Notes: generated by a model from the sequence alone, not told the origin. Positions 1-8,163 are shown, counted from the first letter of the stretch. The stretch: 64,000 nucleotides of DNA from Tichowtungia aerotolerans (GCF_009905215.1 NZ_CP047593.1:3662900-3726899); one strand, 5' to 3'. Translations and numbers: made by a program.

Positions 1-1848
1 ATAAGCAGAATACGCACAAAACTTCTCTGAAAGAATATTTTTTACCGCATTGGCATCGACATCAGAACCGCGCAAAACAGCAGGAATATTCGCGAAGAGA
101 ACGGCATGGGAATAAATCATGCCTTCTTTCAGGAGAGGAACAATTTTACACATCGCTCCCGCACTAAGAGAAGAATAGCCCCTCGTCAGCTTTATCTCCG
201 AAAATGCGTCAGCAACTTCCTCTGAAAAATTCCAACTCTTCAACAACTGACGTTTCCGCTCTTGGGGATCTTCCCGAGAAAATAGAACACCCCAAACTTC
301 CGTCAAAATATCACTGTCAGTTTTCTTGCGCCCTTTTACATTGTTAAACTTCCCTTTATAGGTAACAACAATCCTGTTTTGGTAATCCGCCCCAAAGACC
401 TTACGGAACTGACTTAAAACAGGACACCCCGAGACCGATGTGTCCAATGCATAATTGACATAGAAATCGGCAGGCTGGTCCTTTTCATCCCGGACCCGCG
501 CAACTGTTGCATTCTTTCCAAAAAGAACCCCGGCGATCTCGGAAAATTTAAAATAGGGCTTTGATTTGCGAAAAAACAGGTGCTCTATTTCTTTCTTCTG
601 GTTCTCGGAAAGAAAATCCATCTCCGCATCACCAGCAGACTTGAATTTTATCTGGTTAATAAAACTCCACATCCGGAACTCTTCAAATATTGGGTGGGAC
701 AACGGGGCGCATTTTTTACTGTATGTAATGGGAACCGATTTCCCAGTTTCATCAACTCGATATATCGGCTTGCCATCCCTAAACGCAGGTAACCGATATT
801 CTAACGAACAACTTGCAACCAACCCTTTCTGCGATCTCAATGGACGCTGATAAAAAATCGCATCATAAAGCTTTTGCTTCAGTTCACCCTCTATTTCCTG
901 AACCCGGCAAATTTCATCGAACTCCGCTTCATAGTGCTTTTCCCTATCAGTATATTGGCCTCGAATTTTCGTTCCGTCCCCATAACACTGATAAAAATAT
1001 TCCCCGATAGTTCGCGCATTTGCCTTTTCAATCTTCTGATCTAACTCATGAATTCCCTTTTGAACCTTCCCAAGGAACTCCGGCTTCTCCAGTACAGCTA
1101 TGCACTCACTATAAGCAGCACTAAAATCCGAGGTATTTCTTAAAATTCGGAGCAGCCTGTTCTTGAGCTTGCTCACCTTGCCCTTTGTGTCACCCGCCAA
1201 TTCCTCGATAATCTCAGAAACCTCTTCCGACGAATCGTGCTCACGCTCAAACTCTGACAGCAAAGTCGCATGAAACACGTCATATTCGTCATCACCCGCA
1301 TCAAGACTGTTGCTCTTGAACCCGCGACGTTGCGCCAAATGATAAAAAGCACGGCCTAAGTTGTTCCGCTCTGTTTCATTATCCCAATTAATCTTCCCCT
1401 CAATTGCATTAAACCGGAACAGATAAGGGTTCCGCATCACCTTATTCTTATTTTTGGAACTGAGATCATTGGTGTTCTGCCAATCCAGAAAAGCCTTGTC
1501 TTTGGGATATTCCTTATACCGTTTCTGTTGTTCTGCCTTCCGACCATACTGCCAAACATCCAAATCAACATCGGTTATCCCGGGGCACATCCCGTAATTA
1601 ACCAGAACCCGCAGTGTGTTTATCTTCCTGATGCGCCGTCGGTCATTTATCTTACGCGCACTTCGCTTTTCACGTCGCCCTGCCGCCTTTGATTTTCGAG
1701 CACCACCCTGCGCGACATCGTTCACCGCCTCCGGAAAAACATGGACGCCCTTTTTCACCAATTCGAACAGCCCATTACCAAAATCATCAACAACCGCCCA
1801 ACCAATGCTGTTCGTTCCCAAATCCAAGCCCAGAATGCGCTTACTCAT
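1..1848 (-). CDS. cas9: Cas9 (type II CRISPR RNA-guided endonuclease), N-terminal 616 residues, truncated by window edge
   Basis: RNA-guided DNA endonuclease of a type II CRISPR-Cas system. I translated the minus strand from ATG 1848: all 616 codons to base 1 are open. Seen: a RuvC-I motif ILGLDLGTNSIGWAVVD (catalytic Asp9), an Arg-rich bridge helix at about residues 57-80 (SARKINDRRRIRKIN), AFYHLAQRRGFKSN at 167-180, and IFYQRPLRSQKGLV at 331-344. Around 377-400 comes the conserved APLSHPIFEEFRMW segment. The remainder to 616 is recognition lobe. RuvC-II, HNH, RuvC-III and the PAM-interacting domain must lie left of the window, so the full protein is probably well over 1000 residues. GGGAG lies 6 bases before the ATG. 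The gene is visibly AT-richer than its neighbours (78 G+C of 180 in the lines starting 301, 781 and 1141), which suggests acquisition. A tracrRNA candidate lies divergently upstream. Subtype II-C is likely but unproven. Confidence 0.97.
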   Translation of the reverse strand, partial: MSKRILGLDLGTNSIGWAVVDDFGNGLFELVKKGVHVFPEAVNDVAQGGARKSKAAGRREKRSARKINDRRRIRKINTLRVLVNYGMCPGITDVDLDVWQYGRKAEQQKRYKEYPKDKAFLDWQNTNDLSSKNKNKVMRNPYLFRFNAIEGKINWDNETERNNLGRAFYHLAQRRGFKSNSLDAGDDEYDVFHATLLSEFEREHDSSEEVSEIIEELAGDTKGKVSKLKNRLLRILRNTSDFSAAYSECIAVLEKPEFLGKVQKGIHELDQKIEKANARTIGEYFYQCYGDGTKIRGQYTDREKHYEAEFDEICRVQEIEGELKQKLYDAIFYQRPLRSQKGLVASCSLEYRLPAFRDGKPIYRVDETGKSVPITYSKKCAPLSHPIFEEFRMWSFINQIKFKSAGDAEMDFLSENQKKEIEHLFFRKSKPYFKFSEIAGVLFGKNATVARVRDEKDQPADFYVNYALDTSVSGCPVLSQFRKVFGADYQNRIVVTYKGKFNNVKGRKKTDSDILTEVWGVLFSREDPQERKRQLLKSWNFSEEVADAFSEIKLTRGYSSLSAGAMCKIVPLLKEGMIYSHAVLFANIPAVLRGSDVDANAVKNILSEKFCAYSAY

Positions 1849-1868
1849 TTTTGACTCCCAACTTTCTA

Positions 1869-1897
1869 TTGACTTCTATGTCTCTAAAATCTAAACA
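1869..1897 (+). promoter_or_regulatory. Candidate promoter for the tracrRNA
   Basis: TTGACT (1869-1874) is a 5/6 match to a -35 box. It is followed after 17 bases by TAAACA (1892-1897), a weak -10. This would start transcription near 1903-1905, just before the anti-repeat. It overlaps the cas9 upstream region on the opposite strand. Confidence 0.5.
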
Positions 1898-1902
1898 TCA
1901 CC

Positions 1903-1996
1903 TTCGTGAGAGAAAGTAATGAAGAACTGTCTTTTCACAATAAGGCTATATGCCGAAGGTCCTAGACCTTTACCCCGCTTCGGCGGGGTTTTTTAT
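1903..1996 (+). ncRNA. tracrRNA candidate for the adjacent Cas9
   Basis: Small RNA that would pair with CRISPR repeats and load Cas9. It lies 55 bases upstream of cas9 on the opposite strand. From 5' to 3': an anti-repeat region (about 1903-1940) ending TTTTCACAAT; then AAGGC, the same junction as the neisserial type II-C tracrRNA (ACAAUAAGGCC...); a short nexus stem GGC(1944-1946)/GCC(1952-1954); a perfect 6-bp hairpin AAGGTC(1956-1961)/GACCTT(1965-1970); and a terminator hairpin CCCCGC/GCGGGG with UUCG loop and six Ts. The anti-repeat predicts CRISPR repeats starting (G/A)TTGTGAAAAG. No array is inside the window, so pairing cannot be tested here. The 5' end is inferred from the promoter candidate. 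Confidence 0.85.
1973..1994 (+). terminator. Rho-independent terminator of the tracrRNA
   Basis: Stem CCCCGC (1973-1978) and GCGGGG (1983-1988) closed by a UUCG tetraloop, followed by TTTTTT (1989-1994). Confidence 0.9.
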
Positions 1997-2091
1997 TACC
2001 CGCAAAACTAAGCTTTTAGCATAAACACACAAAGTAGTCCGTTAAACAAAAATCTTTACTATTAATAAAATAAAAAACTAACCGACAATAT

Positions 2092-2117
2092 CTTCCTAAC
2101 AGGAAGGGTTTTCTTTT
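2092..2117 (+). terminator. Weak terminator-like hairpin upstream of hslO
   Basis: CTTCCT/AGGAAG stem with AAC loop (2092-2106), then GG and TTTTCTTTT. It could be a second stop for transcripts coming from the tracrRNA side. The AT-rich stretch 1997-2091 holds nothing else I recognise. Confidence 0.35.
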
Positions 2118-2158
2118 CCGCTTGCCCTGCACCTTGCTTTTTGAGTCCATATACCGCT

Positions 2159-3037
2159 ATGAACGATCGACTGTACAAAGGACACTTCAAGGGGCTGGAT
2201 GTTGCGTTCAGCTGTGCGCTGACAACCCAAACCGTCAACGACATCGTAATCCGGCACAATTGCGATCCGGTGGCCGCGCATATTCTGGGCCGGGCCCTGA
2301 CCGGCGCGCTGCTCAGCGCAGCGATCCTCCCGGAAGACAATCGCCTGAATGTCTGCTGGAAATACAAAGGAGCTCTGAAAACCATCGTGACGGATGCCGG
2401 GGCCGACGGCACCGTGCGCGCCTTTATTTCGCCGGCACAGATCGGCGAAATTGAAGACATGACAGCTCTCTATGGGGATCTCGGCGACCTCCAGACGGTT
2501 GTTTCTCTGGATGGAAAAATCCTCAACTCCGGCACCGCACCGGTGTCGCTGCAGGATGCCGTTAAAGATCTGGCCTATTATCACTGCATCAGTGATCAGG
2601 TCGAAACCGGCATGTCCGCAATGATCGGGTTTAATGCGGACCCGGAAAATCCGGTCAGCATCTGTCAGGGCTGGATGGTTCAGGCTCTTCCTGACTGCGA
2701 TCTGGAGCGTTTCGATCGCATCCGCTCCCGCATGGAAGATCCCGCATTCCGGGATTTGCTTGCCAACGTGTCCGTCCCTGAAAAAGCCGCCGCCGTTCTG
2801 GTGGCGGACGAACCCGCCTTTGGCGGTTTCTATATGGAGGAATGCAGCGAACCCCGGTTCACCTGCCCCTGCAATAAAGAAAAAATGGGCGCAGTGATAC
2901 GCACCCTTCCCATTCCCGAGCGAATGGAAATCGTCAGAAAAAATGAACCGCTGACCGTGCAGTGCCAGTTCTGCAACGAACAATATGTACTATCCATCAA
3001 AGACTGCATCGCCGCGTGGAATGAAAAGCTGAAATAG
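2159..3037 (+). CDS. hslO: Hsp33 redox-regulated chaperonin
   Basis: Redox-activated holdase chaperone of the cytoplasm that binds unfolding proteins under oxidative stress. The 292-residue product is the usual family length. The C-terminal zinc centre is visible as FTCPCNKEKM followed about 30 residues on by VQCQFCNEQY, the CXC...CXXC cysteine set that releases zinc and forms disulfides on activation. I chose ATG 2159 (MNDRLYKG...); an in-frame TTG at 2141 would add six residues but has no better ribosome-binding site. The gene is monocistronic and converges with thiF, with stop codons only a few bases apart. Confidence 0.95.
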   Translation: MNDRLYKGHFKGLDVAFSCALTTQTVNDIVIRHNCDPVAAHILGRALTGALLSAAILPEDNRLNVCWKYKGALKTIVTDAGADGTVRAFISPAQIGEIEDMTALYGDLGDLQTVVSLDGKILNSGTAPVSLQDAVKDLAYYHCISDQVETGMSAMIGFNADPENPVSICQGWMVQALPDCDLERFDRIRSRMEDPAFRDLLANVSVPEKAAAVLVADEPAFGGFYMEECSEPRFTCPCNKEKMGAVIRTLPIPERMEIVRKNEPLTVQCQFCNEQYVLSIKDCIAAWNEKLK

Positions 3038-3039
3038 CA

Positions 3040-3846
3040 TCACCGGATGCCATCAACGATCAGGCGCAGGGCCAGGTTCGCCTGCATATGGGCGGCAATT
3101 CCAACACGCGGCGCCATCAGTCCGCATCCGGGACGCGCTCCGGTTTCCAGATCGCCGACAATATAAAGTTTCGGCCCGAGCTTTTTGATACCGATCATCT
3201 CGCCGGACGCATACCCCGCCATGCCGGATGCACCGATAAACGGAACGTCCGGACGAGCGGCCGTAAACGCCTGCAGAAGCATCGCTTTCTGCTCCGCGCC
3301 GTCAAAGGCCTCGATCATCACATCGACGTCTCCAAACAGTGGAAAAACAGTCTCCGGCATAAGCTTTACGCAATGCGCCTCAACATCAACATACGGGTTG
3401 ATTTTCCGAAGGTTGGAAACGGTGGCTTCGGTTTTAGGCACCCCGATCTGATCGACAAAATAGTGCTGGCGGTTGAGATTGCTCGGCTCCACAACATCGA
3501 AGTCGGCCACAATTAATTTGCCGATGCCAACACGGGCCAGCGCCGTCGCGATCGCGGAACCCAGCCCTCCGAGTCCGGCAATCCCGACCGTGGCGGTTTT
3601 GACCTTTTGGTGAACGCCCGGCGTGTGCCGCGCAGCCATCAGTGCTTCGAGTTCGTCTTCGGACGGCACTTCACCGCGCCGGATCAGGGAAACACAGTCG
3701 CCTTCAGATAAAGGAATGTCACCGGAAGCCACTGCTCCATTCAGAATCAAAATATCCGCATCCGGTTTGACCGCATCGCGCAGGCGGAACAGCGTTGTGT
3801 TTTGATCCACTGCAAACGGTGTTTCGTTGACGTGAATTTCTGGCAC
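3040..3846 (-). CDS. thiF: ThiF/MoeB/HesA-family adenylyltransferase with N-terminal ThiS-like domain
   Basis: E1-like enzyme of the ThiF family, which adenylates the C-terminus of a small sulfur carrier in thiamine thiazole synthesis. Residues 1 to about 60 form a ThiS-like ubiquitin-fold segment (MPEIHVNETPFAV...EGDCVSLIRRGEVPS). The rest is the E1 Rossmann domain: VGIAGLGGLGS nucleotide loop, VADFDVVEPSNLNRQ motif, and the C-terminal GLMAPRVG segment. The ThiS-like part lacks a C-terminal Gly-Gly tail, so it is unlikely to be a free carrier itself. The start is a GTG four bases after the stop of the lipoprotein gene, so the two are probably translationally coupled. Sulfur transfer in another cofactor pathway is a possible alternative role. 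Confidence 0.85.
   Translation of the reverse strand: MPEIHVNETPFAVDQNTTLFRLRDAVKPDADILILNGAVASGDIPLSEGDCVSLIRRGEVPSEDELEALMAARHTPGVHQKVKTATVGIAGLGGLGSAIATALARVGIGKLIVADFDVVEPSNLNRQHYFVDQIGVPKTEATVSNLRKINPYVDVEAHCVKLMPETVFPLFGDVDVMIEAFDGAEQKAMLLQAFTAARPDVPFIGASGMAGYASGEMIGIKKLGPKLYIVGDLETGARPGCGLMAPRVGIAAHMQANLALRLIVDGIR
3403..3419. repeat. Imperfect copy of the dispersed TTCCAA-N3-TTGGAA palindrome
   Basis: TTTCCGA-AGG-TTGGAAA inside thiF, one mismatch from the dyad. Confidence 0.5.
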
Positions 3847-3850
3847 TGCA

Positions 3851-4354
3851 TCACCATGCCGTTGTAATCAGACTGACCGCTTTGCGGGCCAGATCGTCGG
3901 CAGCTGAGGGCAGCGCAGCGAATTTGGCACTGGTCAGATCAGCGCTGTAATCAAATTCCGATTCGCCCAGCAGTTCCGGGCTTTCGACGATGACCTCTCC
4001 ATCGGCCTGCCGGGAAAGAACCGACGAAGCGCTCAACACCATACGGTATTCGCGGGCAAGAGAGCCGCGTCGCCGATCGAATGCCAACGGAGTCAGGTGA
4101 AAACGATTCAGCGTAACGGTCAAAACGGTATCGGCTTCATTTTCAGAGCGAATCTGCAGGCGTCCGTCCATCTGAATTTCAGCCCGCAGGGCTCTCATGA
4201 CCGCCACTTCAATCGACGGTTCATCTGTATTGTTAACCACATGTAGACTGACCGTCTGAACATCTTCCGGAAGGGTGCTGCCCACCCGATAGCCGGAGCA
4301 TCCGGCAAAAAGCACGACCGCCAGCGGCATCAGGAAAAGTTTGAATAATTTCAT
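3851..4354 (-). CDS. LptE-like outer-membrane lipoprotein
   Basis: A 167-residue lipoprotein with a type II signal peptide (MKLFKLFLMPLAVVLFAGC, lipobox LFAGC). The mature part, GYRVGSTLPEDVQTVSLHVVNNTDEP then an AL..EIQMDGRLQI segment, has the layout of LptE/LPS-assembly lipoproteins (GYxxGs..p..i..v.v...N.T..p..e..lt.al..ei....). LptE works with LptD to insert lipopolysaccharide in the outer membrane. The assignment rests on pattern and length only. It lies upstream of thiF in the same direction and is divergent from serA. Confidence 0.75.
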   Translation of the reverse strand: MKLFKLFLMPLAVVLFAGCSGYRVGSTLPEDVQTVSLHVVNNTDEPSIEVAVMRALRAEIQMDGRLQIRSENEADTVLTVTLNRFHLTPLAFDRRRGSLAREYRMVLSASSVLSRQADGEVIVESPELLGESEFDYSADLTSAKFAALPSAADDLARKAVSLITTAW

Positions 4355-4474
4355 GGGAGCACATTAGAAGAGCGCCCCGTCAACGGTCAAGACACGAAAG
4401 ATAAAACCGTCTGAACTTGATTTGCAAGTCGCCCGTCTGTAGCGTTTTTGGAAGAGGTTTCCCGCAAAGATACC

Positions 4475-4533
4475 CCGCCCCGGCCCAATCGATACAAAAG
4501 TAGCGATTGGGCTTGATTCGCCCTCCGGGGCGG
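4475..4533 (+). promoter_or_regulatory. Nested two-stem structure in the serA leader
   Basis: A perfect 9-bp outer stem CCGCCCCGG (4475-4483) / CCGGGGCGG (4525-4533) encloses a perfect 8-bp inner stem CCCAATCG (4484-4491) / CGATTGGG (4504-4511). The element ends 22 bases before the serA ribosome-binding site. There is no T-tract after it, so it is not a simple terminator. It could be a leader regulatory RNA or a DNA operator. It matches no riboswitch class I know. Confidence 0.6.
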
Positions 4534-4565
4534 ACTACGTTGTTCATAAATTTATGGAGACTCTT

Positions 4566-6143
4566 ATGAAAAAAGTACTGATCCCGACCAAGCTCAACCC
4601 GGTGGCTAAAGAACTGCTCGAAGCAAACGGAAACTACACCGTTGTTCAGGACGACAGCGCCGGACTCGACGTGCTGGCCGCCCAAAACCCGGATACATAT
4701 GCCTTGTTTGTCCGCAGCGAAAAGGTCACGGCTGAAATCATCGATGCCCTGTCCTCTCTGAAAGTGGTCATCCGCGCCGGAGCCGGTTACAACACGATTG
4801 ACATCAAACATGCACGCTCCAAAGGCGTTGATGTGATGAATACCCCCGGCGCCAACGCCAATGCTGTGGCCGAGGAAGTCATTGCCCTGATGCTGGCCGA
4901 CGCCCGCCACATTGTTCCCGGCGATGCCTCCACCCGCGCTGGGAAATGGGAAAAGAAAAAATTCATGGGCAAAGAGGTCACCGGTAAAACCATCGGAATC
5001 GTGGGGCTCGGCGCCATCGGTCGTCTGGTCGCCAAGCGACTGCGCGGGTTTGACGTCACCGTGCTGGCTTTCGATCCTGTTCTTTCTGAAGAAGCCGCAG
5101 ATCGTCTGAACGTGAAACTTGTCCCCCTGGCAGAGCTTTTTGAACAGAGCGACTACGTTTCCCTGCACATCCCTGAAAACGAACATACTCGCGGACTCAT
5201 CAACAAAGATTTGTTCAGCGTAATGAAAGACGGAGCCACACTCGTTAACTGCGCCCGCTCCGGCGTCATCAACGAAGACGATCTGCGCGCGATTAAAGCG
5301 GAAAAAGGCCTGCGCTTCCTGAACGACGTCTATCCCAAGGATGCCGAAGGCGATAAAACGGTAACCGATATTGCCGACATTATGCTTCCGCACCTCGGAG
5401 CCTCCACTGCCGAAGCCAACTACAACGCCGCCCGCCGCTCGGCCGAACAGCTGATCGACTTCGACAGCAAAGGCGTCACCTCCTACATCGTTAACCGCGA
5501 CATTCCGGAAGGCCTCGACGAAGCCTACGCCGACCTCGCCTTCACCATCACCAAGCTCACCCGCGCGATGATCGGCGAAGAAACCAAACTCAACAAAATT
5601 GAAACCAGCTTCTACGGCGAACTCCGCAAATTCGGAAACTGGCTCTCCGTGCCGGTGGTCTGCGCGCTCAGCGAAGAGTTCGACCGCTCCATGGATGAAA
5701 AAGCCGCCATCAGCTACCTCGAAGAGATGGGAATCGATTACGCCACCCGCGAAACCGATGAAGCCAAAGGCTACGGAAGCGCCATTACTGTTGATCTGAT
5801 GGCCAGCGTGGACGGCGACAACCTGCGCCGCATCAGCGTGCGCGGAACGGTTGCAGAAGGCCACCTGATGATCTCCCGAATCGGACATTTCGACGGGCTC
5901 TATTTCGAGCCGAAAGGTCATCTGGCACTGTTCACTTACTCCGACCGACCCGGCGTTCTCAGCCAGATCGCCGGCGCCATGGCAGAAGCCGGCCTCAACA
6001 TTGATGACGTCCGCAACCCGCACGACAAAACCGGCGAGCGTTCCATTGCGATCCTCAAAACCAATGAACCGGCCAGTGCCGAGACCATGAAGCAGGTCGC
6101 TGCAAAAATTGATGCGCTCAGCTGCTGCACGGTATCGTTCTAA
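4566..6143 (+). CDS. serA: D-3-phosphoglycerate dehydrogenase
   Basis: Oxidises 3-phosphoglycerate with NAD, the first step of serine synthesis in the cytosol. The 525-residue length and architecture are those of the long type I enzyme. It has a substrate-binding half, the Rossmann motif GIVGLGAIGRLVAKRL, catalytic segments NCARSGVINEDDL and LPHLGAST (catalytic His), an intervening domain, and a C-terminal ACT domain (SDRPGVLSQIAGAMAEAGLN) for serine feedback. I chose ATG 4566 because GGAG (4556-4559) lies 6 bases upstream; the in-frame ATG at 4554 overlaps that site. The leader carries the nested stem structure at 4475-4533. Confidence 0.96.
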   Translation: MKKVLIPTKLNPVAKELLEANGNYTVVQDDSAGLDVLAAQNPDTYALFVRSEKVTAEIIDALSSLKVVIRAGAGYNTIDIKHARSKGVDVMNTPGANANAVAEEVIALMLADARHIVPGDASTRAGKWEKKKFMGKEVTGKTIGIVGLGAIGRLVAKRLRGFDVTVLAFDPVLSEEAADRLNVKLVPLAELFEQSDYVSLHIPENEHTRGLINKDLFSVMKDGATLVNCARSGVINEDDLRAIKAEKGLRFLNDVYPKDAEGDKTVTDIADIMLPHLGASTAEANYNAARRSAEQLIDFDSKGVTSYIVNRDIPEGLDEAYADLAFTITKLTRAMIGEETKLNKIETSFYGELRKFGNWLSVPVVCALSEEFDRSMDEKAAISYLEEMGIDYATRETDEAKGYGSAITVDLMASVDGDNLRRISVRGTVAEGHLMISRIGHFDGLYFEPKGHLALFTYSDRPGVLSQIAGAMAEAGLNIDDVRNPHDKTGERSIAILKTNEPASAETMKQVAAKIDALSCCTVSF

Positions 6144-6155
6144 AAGCTGATAAAC

Positions 6156-6186
6156 ACAGGCTCTCCGGAATACCGGAGATGCCTGT
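6156..6186. terminator. Hairpin between convergent serA and ABC-F genes
   Basis: ACAGGC-TCTCCGG / CCGGAGA-(T)-GCCTGT, a 13-bp stem with one bulged T and an AATA loop. It is probably a bidirectional terminator, though neither side has a long T-tract. Confidence 0.65.
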
Positions 6187-6203
6187 CCTTACAGACAGCC
6201 GAA

Positions 6204-8108
6204 TCATCCTTCAAGCCGGTCGGCTTCTTCCAGCCACCGCGCTTCAAGAGCGGTCAGTTTTTGGGTCAGTTCGGACAACTGGATATTGAGCACGGCATAA
6301 TCAAGTTCCGGATTGCCGGAGGCCATCTGCTGATGCAGCTCCTGCTGCGCGGCCTGAAGCGTCTCCATCTCCGCCTCCATCCTGCGCAGCCCCTTCTGAG
6401 CCTCGCGCATTTTTGCCCGCTCGGCGCGCGCCGCCTTGGGATTGGCAGCTGAAGGCTGCACGTTATCAGGACTTTGGACCTTCGTCTTCCGACCTTCGAT
6501 CGTCTCCTGCCCCGCTGTCTTCTCCAGATAATAATCGTAGCCGCCGGGAAAACTGGACACACAGCCGTCCCGAACTTCAACAATATGGTCCGCCGCGCCG
6601 CGCACAAAGGATACATCGTGGCTGACGAGGCAAACCGTGCCGGGATATTCCCGAATGGCTTTCTCCAGTCCCTCGCGACCCTGAATATCCAAATGGGTCG
6701 TCGGCTCGTCCAGCAGCAGAAAGTTCGGCGGATTGATAAAGATCCGCGCAAATGCCAGCCGGATTTTTTCGCCCCCGCTCAGTACCGCGACCTGTTTGTC
6801 CACCGAATCACCGCTGAACCCGAACGAACCGAGCAGTCCGCGCACATCGCGTTCGGAAACATTGTTGCCGGCGTCACGCACAACACCCAGCACTGTTTTG
6901 TCCGGAGGCATCGTTTCTGCAAAGTCCTGCGACTGGTAGCCGAGTACCACTTTATGTCCTTCTCTCAGCCGTCCTTCGCCCGCCTGTAGCGTTCCGGCAA
7001 TCACGCGCAGCAGCGTGGTTTTTCCCATGCCGTTATACCCGACAATCGCAATCTTCTGCCCGTTCTGGATGTCCAGATTCACATCGCGAAAAATCCAGCG
7101 TTCTCCGTCATAGGAAAAGCCGAGGTTTTCGAGCTGCATGATCTGAGCGCCGCAGCGCGGCGGCGGCGCAATGCGCAAATTCGCCGCCTGCGGCGGCTTC
7201 GGCGGCATCCGGACCGCGTCCATTTTTTCCAGCATCTTCACCCGGCTCTGCACCTGAGCCGCTTTCGTGGATTTTGCCCGGAAACGGTTGATGAAACTTT
7301 CGAGCTGCTCCTTTTTCTCCACATAGTTCCGATACTCAGCCGCCTGCTGCAAGTGGCGCTGTTCGCGCTCTTTCACATAATAGGAATAGCCACCCGCATA
7401 CTTTACCGCGGAGCCGCCCTGGATTTCCAGCGTCCGGTCCGTCAGCGACTCGAGCAGATAGCGGTCATGCGAAATCAGCAGCATCGTGCCGCTGAAGCCC
7501 CGCAAAAAGCGCTGGAGCCATTCAACCGCCGGCAGGTCGAGGTAGTTGGACGGCTCGTCGAGCATCAGAACATCGGGCTGGGCGATCAACGTCCGCACCA
7601 GTTCCGCGCGCATCTGCCATCCCCCGCTGAACGACTGGAACGGATTATTAAACTCGGCCTCCTTAAAACCCAGCCCGCTGAGAGCAGCCTCGGCGCGGGC
7701 TCGCATTGCATAACCACCGAGATGCTCATATTCGTGCTGCAGCTCGCCGAGCCGCTCCAGCATCTGTCCGCTTCCACTTTCTTTTTCCAGCCTGTGTTCC
7801 AATTCATGAATTTCCGCATGAATGGTCTTCAGCTCAGGAATAGAATCGGTTGCATAATCGATCAGTGAGTCGGTTTGTGCATAGGAATGCAGCTGCTGAT
7901 GCAGATGACCCAGCCGTACATTCTTCGGCAGCGTTACATCGCCGCTGTCCGTAGAAGTTTCCCCGCTGATCAGCCCGAAAACGGTACTTTTCCCGGCCCC
8001 GTTGGGACCGACAATCCCGACGTGCTCACCCGCATTGATACGGAACGACACATCCACCAGCACTTCCTGCGTGCCAAACCGTTTGGTTACCTGAATAAAA
8101 TCGATCAT
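6204..8108 (-). CDS. ABC-F family ATP-binding protein
   Basis: Soluble twin-ATPase of the ABC-F class, ribosome-associated translation factors with no membrane domain. Seen in 634 residues: first Walker A GPNGAGKST (about 34-42) with signature SGGWQMR and DEPSNYLDLPA; a charged linker; second Walker A GYNGMGKTT with signature SGGEKIRL and DEPTTHLDIQG. A C-terminal coiled coil (MREAQKGLRRMEAEMETLQAAQ...) is typical of the Uup/YheS branch. I chose the ATG at 8108 (MIDFIQVTKRFG) because that is where ABC homology begins; the open frame extends further to 8345 but would overlap the malic enzyme gene. No strong Shine-Dalgarno is visible. Which ABC-F subgroup it belongs to cannot be decided here. 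Confidence 0.93.
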   Translation of the reverse strand: MIDFIQVTKRFGTQEVLVDVSFRINAGEHVGIVGPNGAGKSTVFGLISGETSTDSGDVTLPKNVRLGHLHQQLHSYAQTDSLIDYATDSIPELKTIHAEIHELEHRLEKESGSGQMLERLGELQHEYEHLGGYAMRARAEAALSGLGFKEAEFNNPFQSFSGGWQMRAELVRTLIAQPDVLMLDEPSNYLDLPAVEWLQRFLRGFSGTMLLISHDRYLLESLTDRTLEIQGGSAVKYAGGYSYYVKEREQRHLQQAAEYRNYVEKKEQLESFINRFRAKSTKAAQVQSRVKMLEKMDAVRMPPKPPQAANLRIAPPPRCGAQIMQLENLGFSYDGERWIFRDVNLDIQNGQKIAIVGYNGMGKTTLLRVIAGTLQAGEGRLREGHKVVLGYQSQDFAETMPPDKTVLGVVRDAGNNVSERDVRGLLGSFGFSGDSVDKQVAVLSGGEKIRLAFARIFINPPNFLLLDEPTTHLDIQGREGLEKAIREYPGTVCLVSHDVSFVRGAADHIVEVRDGCVSSFPGGYDYYLEKTAGQETIEGRKTKVQSPDNVQPSAANPKAARAERAKMREAQKGLRRMEAEMETLQAAQQELHQQMASGNPELDYAVLNIQLSELTQKLTALEARWLEEADRLEG

Positions 8109-8121
8109 AAGACCGGAGAGT

Positions 8122-8136
8122 TTCCAAGGTTTGGAA
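8122..8136. repeat. Perfect dispersed palindrome TTCCAA-GGT-TTGGAA
   Basis: Intergenic, between the ABC-F and malic enzyme starts. The arms extend to 7 bp (8121-8137). A second, one-mismatch copy follows at 8164-8178. Confidence 0.85.
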
Positions 8137-8163
8137 AAAAGAAGCAAGCCCTGACGCAGCCGG

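Noticed and set aside
1-2000. Plus-strand open frames opposite cas9 (for example 566-850, 1616-1894)
   Set aside because: They have no family features or ribosome-binding sites and lie antisense to a gene with strong Cas9 motifs.
1849-2158. A CRISPR array next to cas9
   Set aside because: No repeated units of array type are present; only the anti-repeat of the tracrRNA is here.
4380-6023. A 547-codon minus-strand open frame across serA
   Set aside because: It is antisense to an unmistakable SerA; composition and lack of motifs show a GC-driven shadow.
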